A stretch of DNA of 34,122 bases from a virus. A model generated the notes under the pieces. That model was not told the DNA's origin. It made no database searches and saw nothing but the letters and a program-made list of their open reading frames with translations. Location of the stretch: positions 1-34,122 of IMG/VR virus record IMGVR_UViG_3300009034_004106; one strand, given 5' to 3'. Of this stretch, positions 23,791-29,996 are shown piece after piece. Both the position numbers and the translations under genes were made by a program. Each line of letters opens with the position of its first letter. Positions within the stretch are counted from its first letter, which is position 1.

Positions 23791-24653
23791 TTATCCTTCC
23801 ATTTCTCGGGCCAGGTCGGGACTGGCCAGAACCTTTTAATCAGCCACCCGAGAGAGTGTATTTGTTTATGCCATACCTTCCCTTTCAGCCACTTGTTCGT
23901 ATATTCCGTTCCCTTCCTCCACTGCTCCTTATTTAGTGAATATCCCCTGCCCTTAGTTTTGTGCCAGTGGGCATACCAGCATTTCTTATTTACTATCATC
24001 CTGCCGCCCCCTAGCCAGCACTTGAGCCCTATTTCCTGCATTTCCTTGGTGAACTCGCCATAATTCTCCTCGTCCATCAGTTCTAGCCAATAGAAGTAAT
24101 CACGCCTTGTAAACCAGCACGACCCCTGGGATGACATTATGTCGTCAATGAGCTTGCCTTTTAGTTTCAGGTCGGAGTTTTTGTCCCGCCACTCCTTGCC
24201 TTGGATGCCCTTCCCTCCCCAGACGCTCGGGTCCTCGGGATAAGCAAGATATTCATAGCTCATATCTGGCCTGCCATCTTCTATTACTTCCCATTTTTCG
24301 GGATCAAGCCTTTTTCTTGTTGGCACTACAACCCAGTTATCCTTACAATCTGCTTTCAGCGCTTCGTCAAACCCTTTACTAAACATACAATGAGCATCCA
24401 ATTTCATTACAAATTCGCCCTTAGCTACCGCCATACCAGAGTTAATCGCCTGCCTCATTCCCCGGGACTCGGAGAAATGGATGTAAATAACCCGAGGGTC
24501 GTCTACTATCTCCTCCGCAGAGGGCCAGTAGCCGTCGAGGACGGCAATTACTTCTATGTCTTGGGTGGCTTTTTCAAGTAAATCGAGGATTGTTTTTTGA
24601 AGATATATCTCGTTTCGGGCTGGAATTACGACAGAAACTAGGCCTTTAGCCAT
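23787..24653 (-). CDS. GT-A glycosyltransferase, GalNAc-T-like motifs
   Basis: 288 residues, homologous to domain 1 of the 544-aa enzyme. It has VSVVIPARNE (6-14), VLDGYWP, the metal motif LDAHC (85-89), a mid-protein SQGSCWFTRR, and the C-terminal WLGGGRMIVNKK (213-224) with YAHWHK (227-231). DAHC and the W-x-GGG...H pattern resemble polypeptide GalNAc-transferases as well as bacterial GT2 enzymes. It is the first gene of the 12-gene coupled operon, behind promoter copy e, 9 nt from the -10. Sugar and acceptor are unknown; a virion Ser/Pro acceptor is my hypothesis. Confidence 0.8.
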   Translation of the reverse strand: MAKGLVSVVIPARNEIYLQKTILDLLEKATQDIEVIAVLDGYWPSAEEIVDDPRVIYIHFSESRGMRQAINSGMAVAKGEFVMKLDAHCMFSKGFDEALKADCKDNWVVVPTRKRLDPEKWEVIEDGRPDMSYEYLAYPEDPSVWGGKGIQGKEWRDKNSDLKLKGKLIDDIMSSQGSCWFTRRDYFYWLELMDEENYGEFTKEMQEIGLKCWLGGGRMIVNKKCWYAHWHKTKGRGYSLNKEQWRKGTEYTNKWLKGKVWHKQIHSLGWLIKRFWPVPTWPEKWKDK

Positions 24654-24662
24654 GATAATTCT

Positions 24663-24692
24663 ATCGTTTCAAATAAAACTATTTTAAGTCAA
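24663..24692 (-). promoter_or_regulatory. Phage late promoter element, copy e (glycan operon)
   Basis: -35 TTGACT (24692-24687), 18-bp spacer with AAATAGTTTTATTT, -10 AACGAT (24668-24663). Same element as before virion genes, so the glycan operon should be on at the same time as virion assembly. First ATG at 24653. Confidence 0.75.
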
Positions 24693-24707
24693 CCTGCTTT
24701 TTTGGGG

Positions 24708-25040
24708 TTATTCCTTCTGGATGGTGATGGCGGTTGCGCCACCAACCCTGCCTATAAGCATGATTCTGGTGAAGGGTGCGCCGTTTGCCATGTCGGGGAT
24801 TGCGAAAACGCGCCGTGTGCCAGCAATAATCACTTCGTCAAAATTCAAAGCATTACACCAGTCAGTGTCAGTATTAGCCCATTTCAGGTAAACATCCTGG
24901 GCAACAGCATACAAGATGACAAACTTGGTGTCGGCGTGAAGGGTTATCAAAAGGGAAGGACCCATTACATCCACGCTTCGCGCTAGGGCTACTCCCTTTA
25001 TTTCTGCTGTATAGACTTCTTCTCCGTATGCGTCAATCAT
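24708..25040 (-). CDS. Small beta-rich virion protein candidate
   Basis: 110 residues, mainly alternating hydrophobic strands (VALARSVDVMGPSLLITLHADTKFVILYAV; IMLIGRVGGATAITI), without catalytic motifs. TAAGGAG lies 6 nt before ATG 25040, a good Shine-Dalgarno, and the gene starts 10 nt after the Ser-Pro virion gene. Size, fold pattern and place after the capsid suggest a head decoration or head-completion protein; this is positional inference. Confidence 0.55.
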   Translation of the reverse strand: MIDAYGEEVYTAEIKGVALARSVDVMGPSLLITLHADTKFVILYAVAQDVYLKWANTDTDWCNALNFDEVIIAGTRRVFAIPDMANGAPFTRIMLIGRVGGATAITIQKE

Positions 25041-25050
25041 ATATTACTCC

Positions 25051-26574
25051 TTATTGGTCATCCCCTGGCGGTTCAGGTGGGAATGATGGTGATGGTGATG
25101 GACTCGAACTTGGGCTAGCTGACGGGCTAGGTGAAGCTGATGGTGATGGACTGGCTGACGGACTCGGTGAGGCTGACTCACTTACACTTGGGCTTAGACT
25201 CGGGCTAAGAGAAGGTGAAAGCGACGGACTCAAAGACGGGCTCAAACTTGGTGAAGCCGATAGATACCATGACGGACTCGGTGAGGCTGACGGGGATGGG
25301 CTCGCTGAGGGACTTGGGCTCAGAGATGGAGACAAGCTCGGGCTGGCCGATGGTGATGGTGTCGCTGACGGCGAAACCGATGGGCTAACACTTGGACTCA
25401 GTGATTCACTCACGGATGGACTTAATGAGGGAGAAACAGACGGACTCGCTGAAGCCGAAGGACTCAAGGACTCTGATACCGACGGGCTTACACTCGGGCT
25501 CAGTGATTCTGATACTGACGGACTCACGCTTGGCGATAAAGACGGACTGACCGATGGGCTGAGAGACTCACTAACCGATGGGCTAACACTCGGACTCAAC
25601 GATGGTGAAGCAGATGGGCTTGGACTCGCTGACGGGCTACCTGACGGACTAACCGACGGGCTGATTGAGGGTGAGGCTGACGGACTTGGACTCACACTTG
25701 GACTTAGGGACTCTGAAACAGACGGACTTAGGGATGGTGATAGGGATGGTGATACCGACGGACTCAATGATTGAGAAACCGATGGACTTAGGGATGGAGA
25801 CAAGCTAGGACTGACCGATGGACTCAGTGATTCACTCACGGATGGTGACAGTGATGGGCTTAAACTCGGACTAAGAGACGGACTCAAACTCTCACTAACC
25901 GAGGGACTTAGCGAAATTGAGGCTGATGGTGAAAGAGATGGACTCAGTGATGGTGAAACTGAGGGGCTCAGTGATTCTGAAATAGACTCACTCACACTCG
26001 GGCTCAGTGATTCTGAGATTGAAGGGCTTAGTGAGGGTGACACACTAGGACTGAGGGATGGTGAAAGGGATTCGCTTACTGATGGTGACAGAGACTCTGA
26101 TACCGACGGGCTGAGAGATGGAGACGCACTCGGGCTGAGTGACGGTGATAGAGACTCCGAAACAGATGGAGACAAACTTGGTGATGCTGATGGTGATGGT
26201 GAGGCTGACACAACCTGCCATCCAACTTTAGACCAAACTGCCACAAGCTCAGTACCCGTGTTCCAGTAGCAAACCATTTGACCATCTAAGTTAAGCTGTC
26301 TAAAGAGAGCTCCCACTCTGAAACCCTCGTAGCCATGAGGGATACTCCTGCCTTCGGCTTCTAAAATCATCTCTGTCCCCGCATCATAAGCATCGGCATC
26401 CGGAGTAGAAGTCCCAGAAACAGAATAGCGGACTACCCTATTGTATCGGTAGGGTGTTAGAGCTGCCAAAAAGGCGTCCTCGACAGAAGACCTATCTGCT
26501 ACAGGAATAGCCTCGATCCGATCTAACTCGTCTCGAGTTTCTCGCGGTAATTGTTCGTAGAGTTCAAATATCAT
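25051..26574 (-). CDS. Ser-Pro-repeat virion protein (head-proximal)
   Basis: 507 residues. Residues 1-124 form a small globular domain (helical start ELYEQLPRETRDELDRI, then strands around GTELVAVWSKVGWQVV). The rest is SPSLSPS/SPSVSES-type repeats ending PPEPPGDDQ. The N-terminus may bind the capsid and display a long Ser-Pro arm. The gene follows the capsid terminator by about 12 nt, so it depends on read-through or a hidden promoter, giving less product than capsid. Glycosyltransferase genes follow closely. I do not recognise the N-terminal domain. Confidence 0.6.
   Translation of the reverse strand: MIFELYEQLPRETRDELDRIEAIPVADRSSVEDAFLAALTPYRYNRVVRYSVSGTSTPDADAYDAGTEMILEAEGRSIPHGYEGFRVGALFRQLNLDGQMVCYWNTGTELVAVWSKVGWQVVSASPSPSASPSLSPSVSESLSPSLSPSASPSLSPSVSESLSPSVSESLSPSLSPSVSPSLSPSISESLSPSVSESISESLSPSVSPSLSPSLSPSASISLSPSVSESLSPSLSPSLSPSLSPSVSESLSPSVSPSLSPSLSPSVSQSLSPSVSPSLSPSLSPSVSESLSPSVSPSPSASPSISPSVSPSGSPSASPSPSASPSLSPSVSPSVSESLSPSVSPSLSPSVSPSVSESLSPSVSPSVSESLSPSASASPSVSPSLSPSVSESLSPSVSPSVSPSATPSPSASPSLSPSLSPSPSASPSPSASPSPSWYLSASPSLSPSLSPSLSPSLSPSLSPSVSESASPSPSASPSPSASPSPSASPSSSPSPSPSFPPEPPGDDQ
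25090..26205 (-). repeat. Ser-Pro repeat tract of the head-proximal protein
   Basis: About 1.1 kb of four-residue SPSx units, here with more SES and VSES units than in the fibre tract. Synonymous codon mixing is again extensive. The opposite strand reads as a long spurious Asp-Gly-Leu frame. Confidence 0.85.
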
Positions 26575-26586
26575 GTTTCCCTAACT

Positions 26587-26639
26587 AAAAAAGGGAGCTT
26601 CAAATGGGATTAGGGAGAGACCCTTATTCCCAAGCTCCC
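26587..26639 (-). terminator. Intrinsic terminator after the capsid gene
   Basis: Minus-strand GGGAGCTT (26639-26632) pairs with AAGCTCCC (26600-26593), followed at once by six T (26592-26587). An inner GGGAATAAGGG/CCCTAATCCC helix strengthens it. It lies between the capsid stop and the next gene, whose ATG is 12 nt beyond the T-run, so some read-through is expected. Confidence 0.82.
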
Positions 26640-26663
26640 AAGTAACGCCTAACTATCTAATTT

Positions 26664-27773
26664 TTAAAATAACCAGTAGCCCTCTGCCGCAAAGTGTCGG
26701 CGGGGGTCTGCGACTTTAGCACCGTAAACGAATAGGTCTTTGTAAGCTGTTCCAAAGTTGGCGACTACGTCCTCTTCCATTCTCGCTTGCAATACTTTCT
26801 CGGCAAATGTGCACCAGTTCGGGTGTCCGGCAATCACTCGAAAGCCGGCGGTGTTGTTACCAGTAAGCCTATTGGACTTGAAGACTTTGAATCCTTGGAG
26901 CATGGTAATAAAACCTCTCTTAATCAATTCGGTATAAACATCTGGTACATGGAGAGCAATTCCAGAGGCTCTATTTAGTAAGTCTTCAAATTCTGGAGGA
27001 ACAATCAAGAATCTATCTGTGTCAGGAACGCTTGATTTTTGATCTCTATCAGCAGTTTCAAGTTTCAGCTTTAAAGCACTTACTTGCTGAAGGAAGTTGG
27101 CGGTCGTAATCTGGAGGGGGGTTACAGCTTCTATGGTGTAGGTTGCCAAAGGGCCGATTGCTCCGCCAGTGTATTGGGATGCTACATCGTCAAGGTCATC
27201 CTCAATCGTGATGTTGTTCACGCCTGCAAAAGCTGAAACTCTGTACCATTGGGTGTGTCCTGCGGCCCTGAATCCTCGGCCGACCATTCCCGCGGTAAAG
27301 ACTCCGCCTGTTCCGACTACTGCCCCTGTAAGAGCGGTAATAGTAACGGTTCCACCTGTAACATCAGTTCCCACTCTGTTTCCCGCGGCGACATCTGGGT
27401 AAAGGCCGAGAGCAAATATATCCATATTTCGGTTTCTTTCGCCAGCAAGTTGCTCAACAATAGTTGGGTGGGGCTCCTTGATGTAGGAGAGCCATTTATC
27501 TAAGGTATCCTCTTTGTGGTAGAAGGCTTTGTATTGGTCAATGATAAGTTGGGCGTTGTTTTCAGCGAGGTCATCAGGTGCGGCCATGTTAGCCCCGGTG
27601 TAAGTTCTTTCTGAAATTCTGTCAAAGTTGAGGATGTTCAAGATGGAGCCGACTTCGTTGATTTCTCCTTCGTAATCGCGGTTCACAACAACTTCAAGTA
27701 AGCTCTTGTCGTAAATCTCTTTCAAGAGCTTCTGAGAAAAACCTTCTGCTAATTTCGTCGGATATGCAGCCAT
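26664..27773 (-). CDS. Major capsid protein, HK97-like fold
   Basis: 369 residues. It shows the HK97-fold order: N-arm, ERTYTGANMAAPDDLAENNAQL strand-turn region, spine helix QYKAFYHKEDTLDKWLSYI, central helices (ANFLQQVSALKLKLETA) and the P-domain end KDLFVYGAKVADPRRHFAAEGYWLF. Residues about 138-200 are an inserted beta domain (GGTVTITALTGAVVGTGG, MVGRGF, WYRVSAF, NNITIEDD) of a kind also found in phage tail and neck proteins; it may be an insertion (I) domain on the capsid surface. Downstream of the scaffold-like gene, behind promoter copy f and a structured leader, and closed by a terminator. Confidence 0.85.
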   Translation of the reverse strand: MAAYPTKLAEGFSQKLLKEIYDKSLLEVVVNRDYEGEINEVGSILNILNFDRISERTYTGANMAAPDDLAENNAQLIIDQYKAFYHKEDTLDKWLSYIKEPHPTIVEQLAGERNRNMDIFALGLYPDVAAGNRVGTDVTGGTVTITALTGAVVGTGGVFTAGMVGRGFRAAGHTQWYRVSAFAGVNNITIEDDLDDVASQYTGGAIGPLATYTIEAVTPLQITTANFLQQVSALKLKLETADRDQKSSVPDTDRFLIVPPEFEDLLNRASGIALHVPDVYTELIKRGFITMLQGFKVFKSNRLTGNNTAGFRVIAGHPNWCTFAEKVLQARMEEDVVANFGTAYKDLFVYGAKVADPRRHFAAEGYWLF

Positions 27774-27799
27774 GTAAAGTAAATTGGTTAAAACTTTTG

Positions 27800-27832
27800 A
27801 ACTTTACCGGCTCACGAAGAGGTTAGGAAGTT
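27800..27832 (-). promoter_or_regulatory. Leader hairpin element, copy L2 (capsid)
   Basis: Minus-strand frame TTCCTAACC-hairpin-CCGGTAAAG with inner CTC-TTCGT-GAG, and outer AACTT/AAGTT arms. Same frame as L3 and L4 but different stem and loop bases, which looks like conservation of structure. Lies 26 nt before the capsid ATG. Confidence 0.5.
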
Positions 27833-27842
27833 ACTAATTATT

Positions 27843-27872
27843 AGAATACGAAACAAAACTATTTCTTGTCAA
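27843..27872 (-). promoter_or_regulatory. Phage late promoter element, copy f (capsid)
   Basis: -35 TTGACA (27872-27867, consensus), 18-bp spacer with GAAATAGTTTTGTTTC, -10 TATTCT (27848-27843). The strongest match to a sigma-70 promoter among the nine; drives the capsid gene with a ~60-nt leader. Confidence 0.8.
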
Positions 27873-27892
27873 GTGGGAGTTTTGAGGCTAAA

Positions 27893-28786
27893 TTAAATCT
27901 CTGTACTAATTTTTCCTGCTAGTAGAAGTTTCTTATATTTCTTAGAATCCGTTTTCCTTAGTTCTATTGCTTCTTCAACACTAATCTTGCCCGCGTCCTT
28001 GTCCGGCGCGGCAGGGCCACCAGTCCCGGTCGGAAACATTTCACCCTTTTTCTTCGTCTTTTGCTTGGTTTTCTTCACACCATAAAGGAAGGCGGGAACC
28101 AAGTCTTCAAAGTCAACTCCCCGCCTTGTGGGTTTGGTGGCAAAGAACTTAAACTCGTCTCCTTTTCCTTCAAGTTCCGGGTAATTGATTAAAGTCTTGG
28201 GGTCGGCGAGGAAGTCATCCACCTTTTTCTGGTGCTTTTCTGAATCTTTGAATCCCTCGGCCATCTCGTCAATCGCCGCGAACCTTCTATTAGCAAGCAT
28301 AAGACCTTTCGCCTGCTTCTTCTCGAAGTCGCTCATCACTTCCCAGTCAGGGTATTCGGCCTTCATCTCGTCTTCGGTTGGTTCAGGAGTTCCCCTAATC
28401 TTTTCTAGCCCCTCGTTTATCTTCTTGTTCCTGGCATGGAGAACTTGAGCTTCCTGGGCGGAAGCTATGCGCTTTTTCCTCTCTTGCTTATGCATATCTT
28501 TTATGACTTCTTTTGAAGGGGCAGGTGGGCTTGGGCTAGGCACTTCAGGCGATGGGCTAGGCGAAGGTGTTGGCTCGGGGGGTTCTGACGGCTTACTTGG
28601 GCTTGGTGATGGCTCTACTGGCTCTTTAGGTGGTTCGGGGCTAGGCGAAGGTGAAGGCGCGTCTCTTAACGCCTCAAGTTCTTTAGTACGCTTTTTAATA
28701 TCAGCTTCAAGTTCTTCCTGAGTTGGTTTAACATGGGGTTTTCCTGTGGGTTTTTTCTTGGGTGTTTTCTTTTTGGTTTCTGGCAT
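27893..28786 (-). CDS. Putative scaffolding protein with Ser-Pro segment
   Basis: 297 residues, Lys/Glu-rich and mainly helical. Residues 1-40 are very basic; 42-94 are Pro/Ser-rich (PSPSPSPEPP type); 95-180 form charged helices, and the C-terminus is basic with SVEEAIELRK. It lies immediately upstream of the capsid gene, the classic scaffold site, and lacks enzymatic motifs. Start ATG 28786 has AAGGACGG 5-12 nt upstream, inside leader element L3. Scaffold role is inferred from position and composition. Confidence 0.6.
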   Translation of the reverse strand: MPETKKKTPKKKPTGKPHVKPTQEELEADIKKRTKELEALRDAPSPSPSPEPPKEPVEPSPSPSKPSEPPEPTPSPSPSPEVPSPSPPAPSKEVIKDMHKQERKKRIASAQEAQVLHARNKKINEGLEKIRGTPEPTEDEMKAEYPDWEVMSDFEKKQAKGLMLANRRFAAIDEMAEGFKDSEKHQKKVDDFLADPKTLINYPELEGKGDEFKFFATKPTRRGVDFEDLVPAFLYGVKKTKQKTKKKGEMFPTGTGGPAAPDKDAGKISVEEAIELRKTDSKKYKKLLLAGKISTEI

Positions 28787-28790
28787 TTTT

Positions 28791-28815
28791 ACCGTCCTTT
28801 TTCAAGGGTTTGGAA
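28791..28815 (-). promoter_or_regulatory. Leader hairpin element, copy L3 (scaffold-like gene)
   Basis: Minus-strand TTCCAAACC-hairpin-ACGGTAAAA with CCTT-GAAA-AAGG (28796-28807), a GAAA tetraloop. The AAGGA of the stem is also the Shine-Dalgarno of the gene, so folding would hide it. Confidence 0.5.
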
Positions 28816-28833
28816 TCTGCTATCTGGTGCGGA

Positions 28834-29253
28834 CTATTCTTTCCCTTTTCCCTTCCCTTTTCCTTTTTCCTTTTCCTCTTTCTCTTTTATCACTATCGCC
28901 TTTTCAAGAACCGCTCTCTTAATGCCGGCAAACTTCAATCCTAGTCCCTTAGCTTTGTCCTGTAATTCTCCGTAGGGAAGTTGCTCTTTCTTTTCGGCAG
29001 GGTGGGCAAGTCGGTTCGCTTCGTCGGCATCTCGTTCATCTTGTTCTGCCTGAGCTATTACTTTTTTTGCCCTTTTTTTCTCTTCACCTTTAGTCATCTT
29101 CAATGAAATGTCTCGCTCTTCAAGATATTCAAGTTGGCTTTTTTTGAGGTATACTTGCCTTGCTCGGAGGAAATCAAGCTCGTAGTCTTCTAAGGGGTCT
29201 GTTTTTGCTTTTTCAAGGATTCGATCTAGTTCTTTTTTCGCTTCGGGATTCAT
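28834..29253 (-). CDS. Coiled-coil protein with HeH/LEM-like domain
   Basis: 139 residues. The N-terminal ~90 are a charged helical rod. Residues about 95-121 (YGELQDKAKGLGLKFAGIKRAVLEKAI) fit the small helix-extended-helix (HeH/LEM, Rho-N-like) motif that binds nucleic acid or proteins. The tail is an unusual Lys-Gly repeat (KGKGKGKGK). ATG 29253 is 7 nt from the -10 of promoter g, without a Shine-Dalgarno. It lies between portal-linked genes and the scaffold, so an assembly role is plausible. Confidence 0.58.
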   Translation of the reverse strand: MNPEAKKELDRILEKAKTDPLEDYELDFLRARQVYLKKSQLEYLEERDISLKMTKGEEKKRAKKVIAQAEQDERDADEANRLAHPAEKKEQLPYGELQDKAKGLGLKFAGIKRAVLEKAIVIKEKEEKEKGKGKGKGKE

Positions 29254-29260
29254 TAAATAT

Positions 29261-29290
29261 ATCGTTTCAAATAAAATTATTTCTTGTCAA
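29261..29290 (-). promoter_or_regulatory. Phage late promoter element, copy g
   Basis: -35 TTGACA (29290-29285), 18-bp spacer with AAATAATTTTATTT, -10 AACGAT (29266-29261). ATG after 7 nt. Confidence 0.75.
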
Positions 29291-29311
29291 GTTTTATTCC
29301 TAATCTGAGTA

Positions 29312-29375
29312 GAATCAGCGAAAGGGCAGGCGAGAAAGGAGGTTAAAGAACCATTGCCTCCATATTCGCTGATTC
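29312..29375 (-). terminator. Hairpin at the end of the terminase-portal unit
   Basis: Perfect 11-bp arms GAATCAGCGAA / TTCGCTGATTC with inner GGTTCTTTAACC. It lies just after the 44-aa gene and before promoter g. No T-run follows, so it may be a factor-dependent terminator or an RNA end-protecting or processing hairpin. Confidence 0.5.
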
Positions 29376-29383
29376 AACCCAAA

Positions 29384-29518
29384 CTAGGAACGCTTTTTGT
29401 GTCGCTCCATTTGTGCTACTCGCTTTTGGCAAGCCTTGAGGCTCTTATAAACCTTCGGATAAAGACCTCCCTTGGAGCGTCTTATTTTGTAACCACCTTT
29501 GACTTTGATACAGGGCAT
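29384..29518 (-). CDS. Small basic phage protein, 44 aa
   Basis: 44 residues, starting MPCIKVKGGYKIRRSKGGLY and ending in a Lys/Arg-rich helix (SLKACQKRVAQMERHKKR). Small proteins of this pattern (short strand pair plus basic helix) are common in phage genomes next to structural genes. AAAGG lies 6 nt before the ATG. Overlaps the 48-aa gene by 37 nt. Function unknown; two cysteines could bind metal or form a disulphide. Confidence 0.55.
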   Translation of the reverse strand: MPCIKVKGGYKIRRSKGGLYPKVYKSLKACQKRVAQMERHKKRS

Positions 29519-29628
29519 TTTTTACCTTTCAAGAGTTTTAGAATCGGATGTTTTTCCCACCCAATAACGTTATAAAGCAATTTTTGCCAATGTGTATTAT
29601 TTAATATCGTTCTACTTATGTAAGCCAT
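29482..29628 (-). CDS. Small hypothetical protein, 48 aa
   Basis: 48 residues; start ATG overlaps the upstream stop by one base (TAATG) and has GAAGGAG 6 nt upstream, the best translation signal in this unit. Sequence contains THWQKLLYNVIGWEKHPIL and a basic tail. No family recognised. Confidence 0.5.
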   Translation of the reverse strand: MAYISRTILNNTHWQKLLYNVIGWEKHPILKLLKGKKCPVSKSKVVTK

Positions 29629-29996
29629 TATTTCTCCTTCGGCTTGGCTATTGCTGCCATCGTCCGCTCTAGTGTCGCCTTAGCCTTCTCTGGCGTACTC
29701 AGGAACGCCTCTAATAACATATAATTCCTTAGCCTAGCTTTTAGTATTAACTCTTTATCTCTATTCTTTCCAATTCTAATTTTGATGAACCAGATTTTGA
29801 TTATCGTTTCTTCGGGGTACTCAGTAAGCTCTTTCTCAACCGCGTCTCGCATCGAAGTGACATAGGCTTTGACTCTCTCAAGGGTGACTTTCCCTTCACC
29901 CAAAACCCGTAGCCAAGCGTGTAATGTCCCGCGCTCATCCGGGGTTAAGTCTTCATATTTTAGATTGTATCTTTTCAGAATATCGTCTATCTTCAT
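29628..29996 (-). CDS. Portal-linked hypothetical protein, 122 aa
   Basis: 122 residues, helical. The N-terminus (IDDILKRYNLKYEDLTPDERGTLHAWLRVL) reads as a short helical domain; residues 40-100 are charged helices. It overlaps the portal stop as ATGA. Possible portal-associated or head-assembly protein by position; no motif decides this. Confidence 0.6.
   Translation of the reverse strand: MKIDDILKRYNLKYEDLTPDERGTLHAWLRVLGEGKVTLERVKAYVTSMRDAVEKELTEYPEETIIKIWFIKIRIGKNRDKELILKARLRNYMLLEAFLSTPEKAKATLERTMAAIAKPKEK

Noticed and set aside
15623-24653. Lysogenic-conversion cluster modifying the host O-antigen
   Set aside because: Not excluded, but no flippase, membrane-embedded transferase or polyprenyl-linked enzyme is visible, and the promoter is the late virion type.
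25028-25774. Long plus-strand frame rich in Asp-Gly-Leu
   Set aside because: It is the antisense shadow of the Ser-Pro repeat tract; similar frames appear opposite every such tract and there is no plus-strand start signal.
29354-29575. 73-residue plus-strand frame
   Set aside because: It is opposite the 44- and 48-aa minus-strand genes, which have better start signals and coupling.
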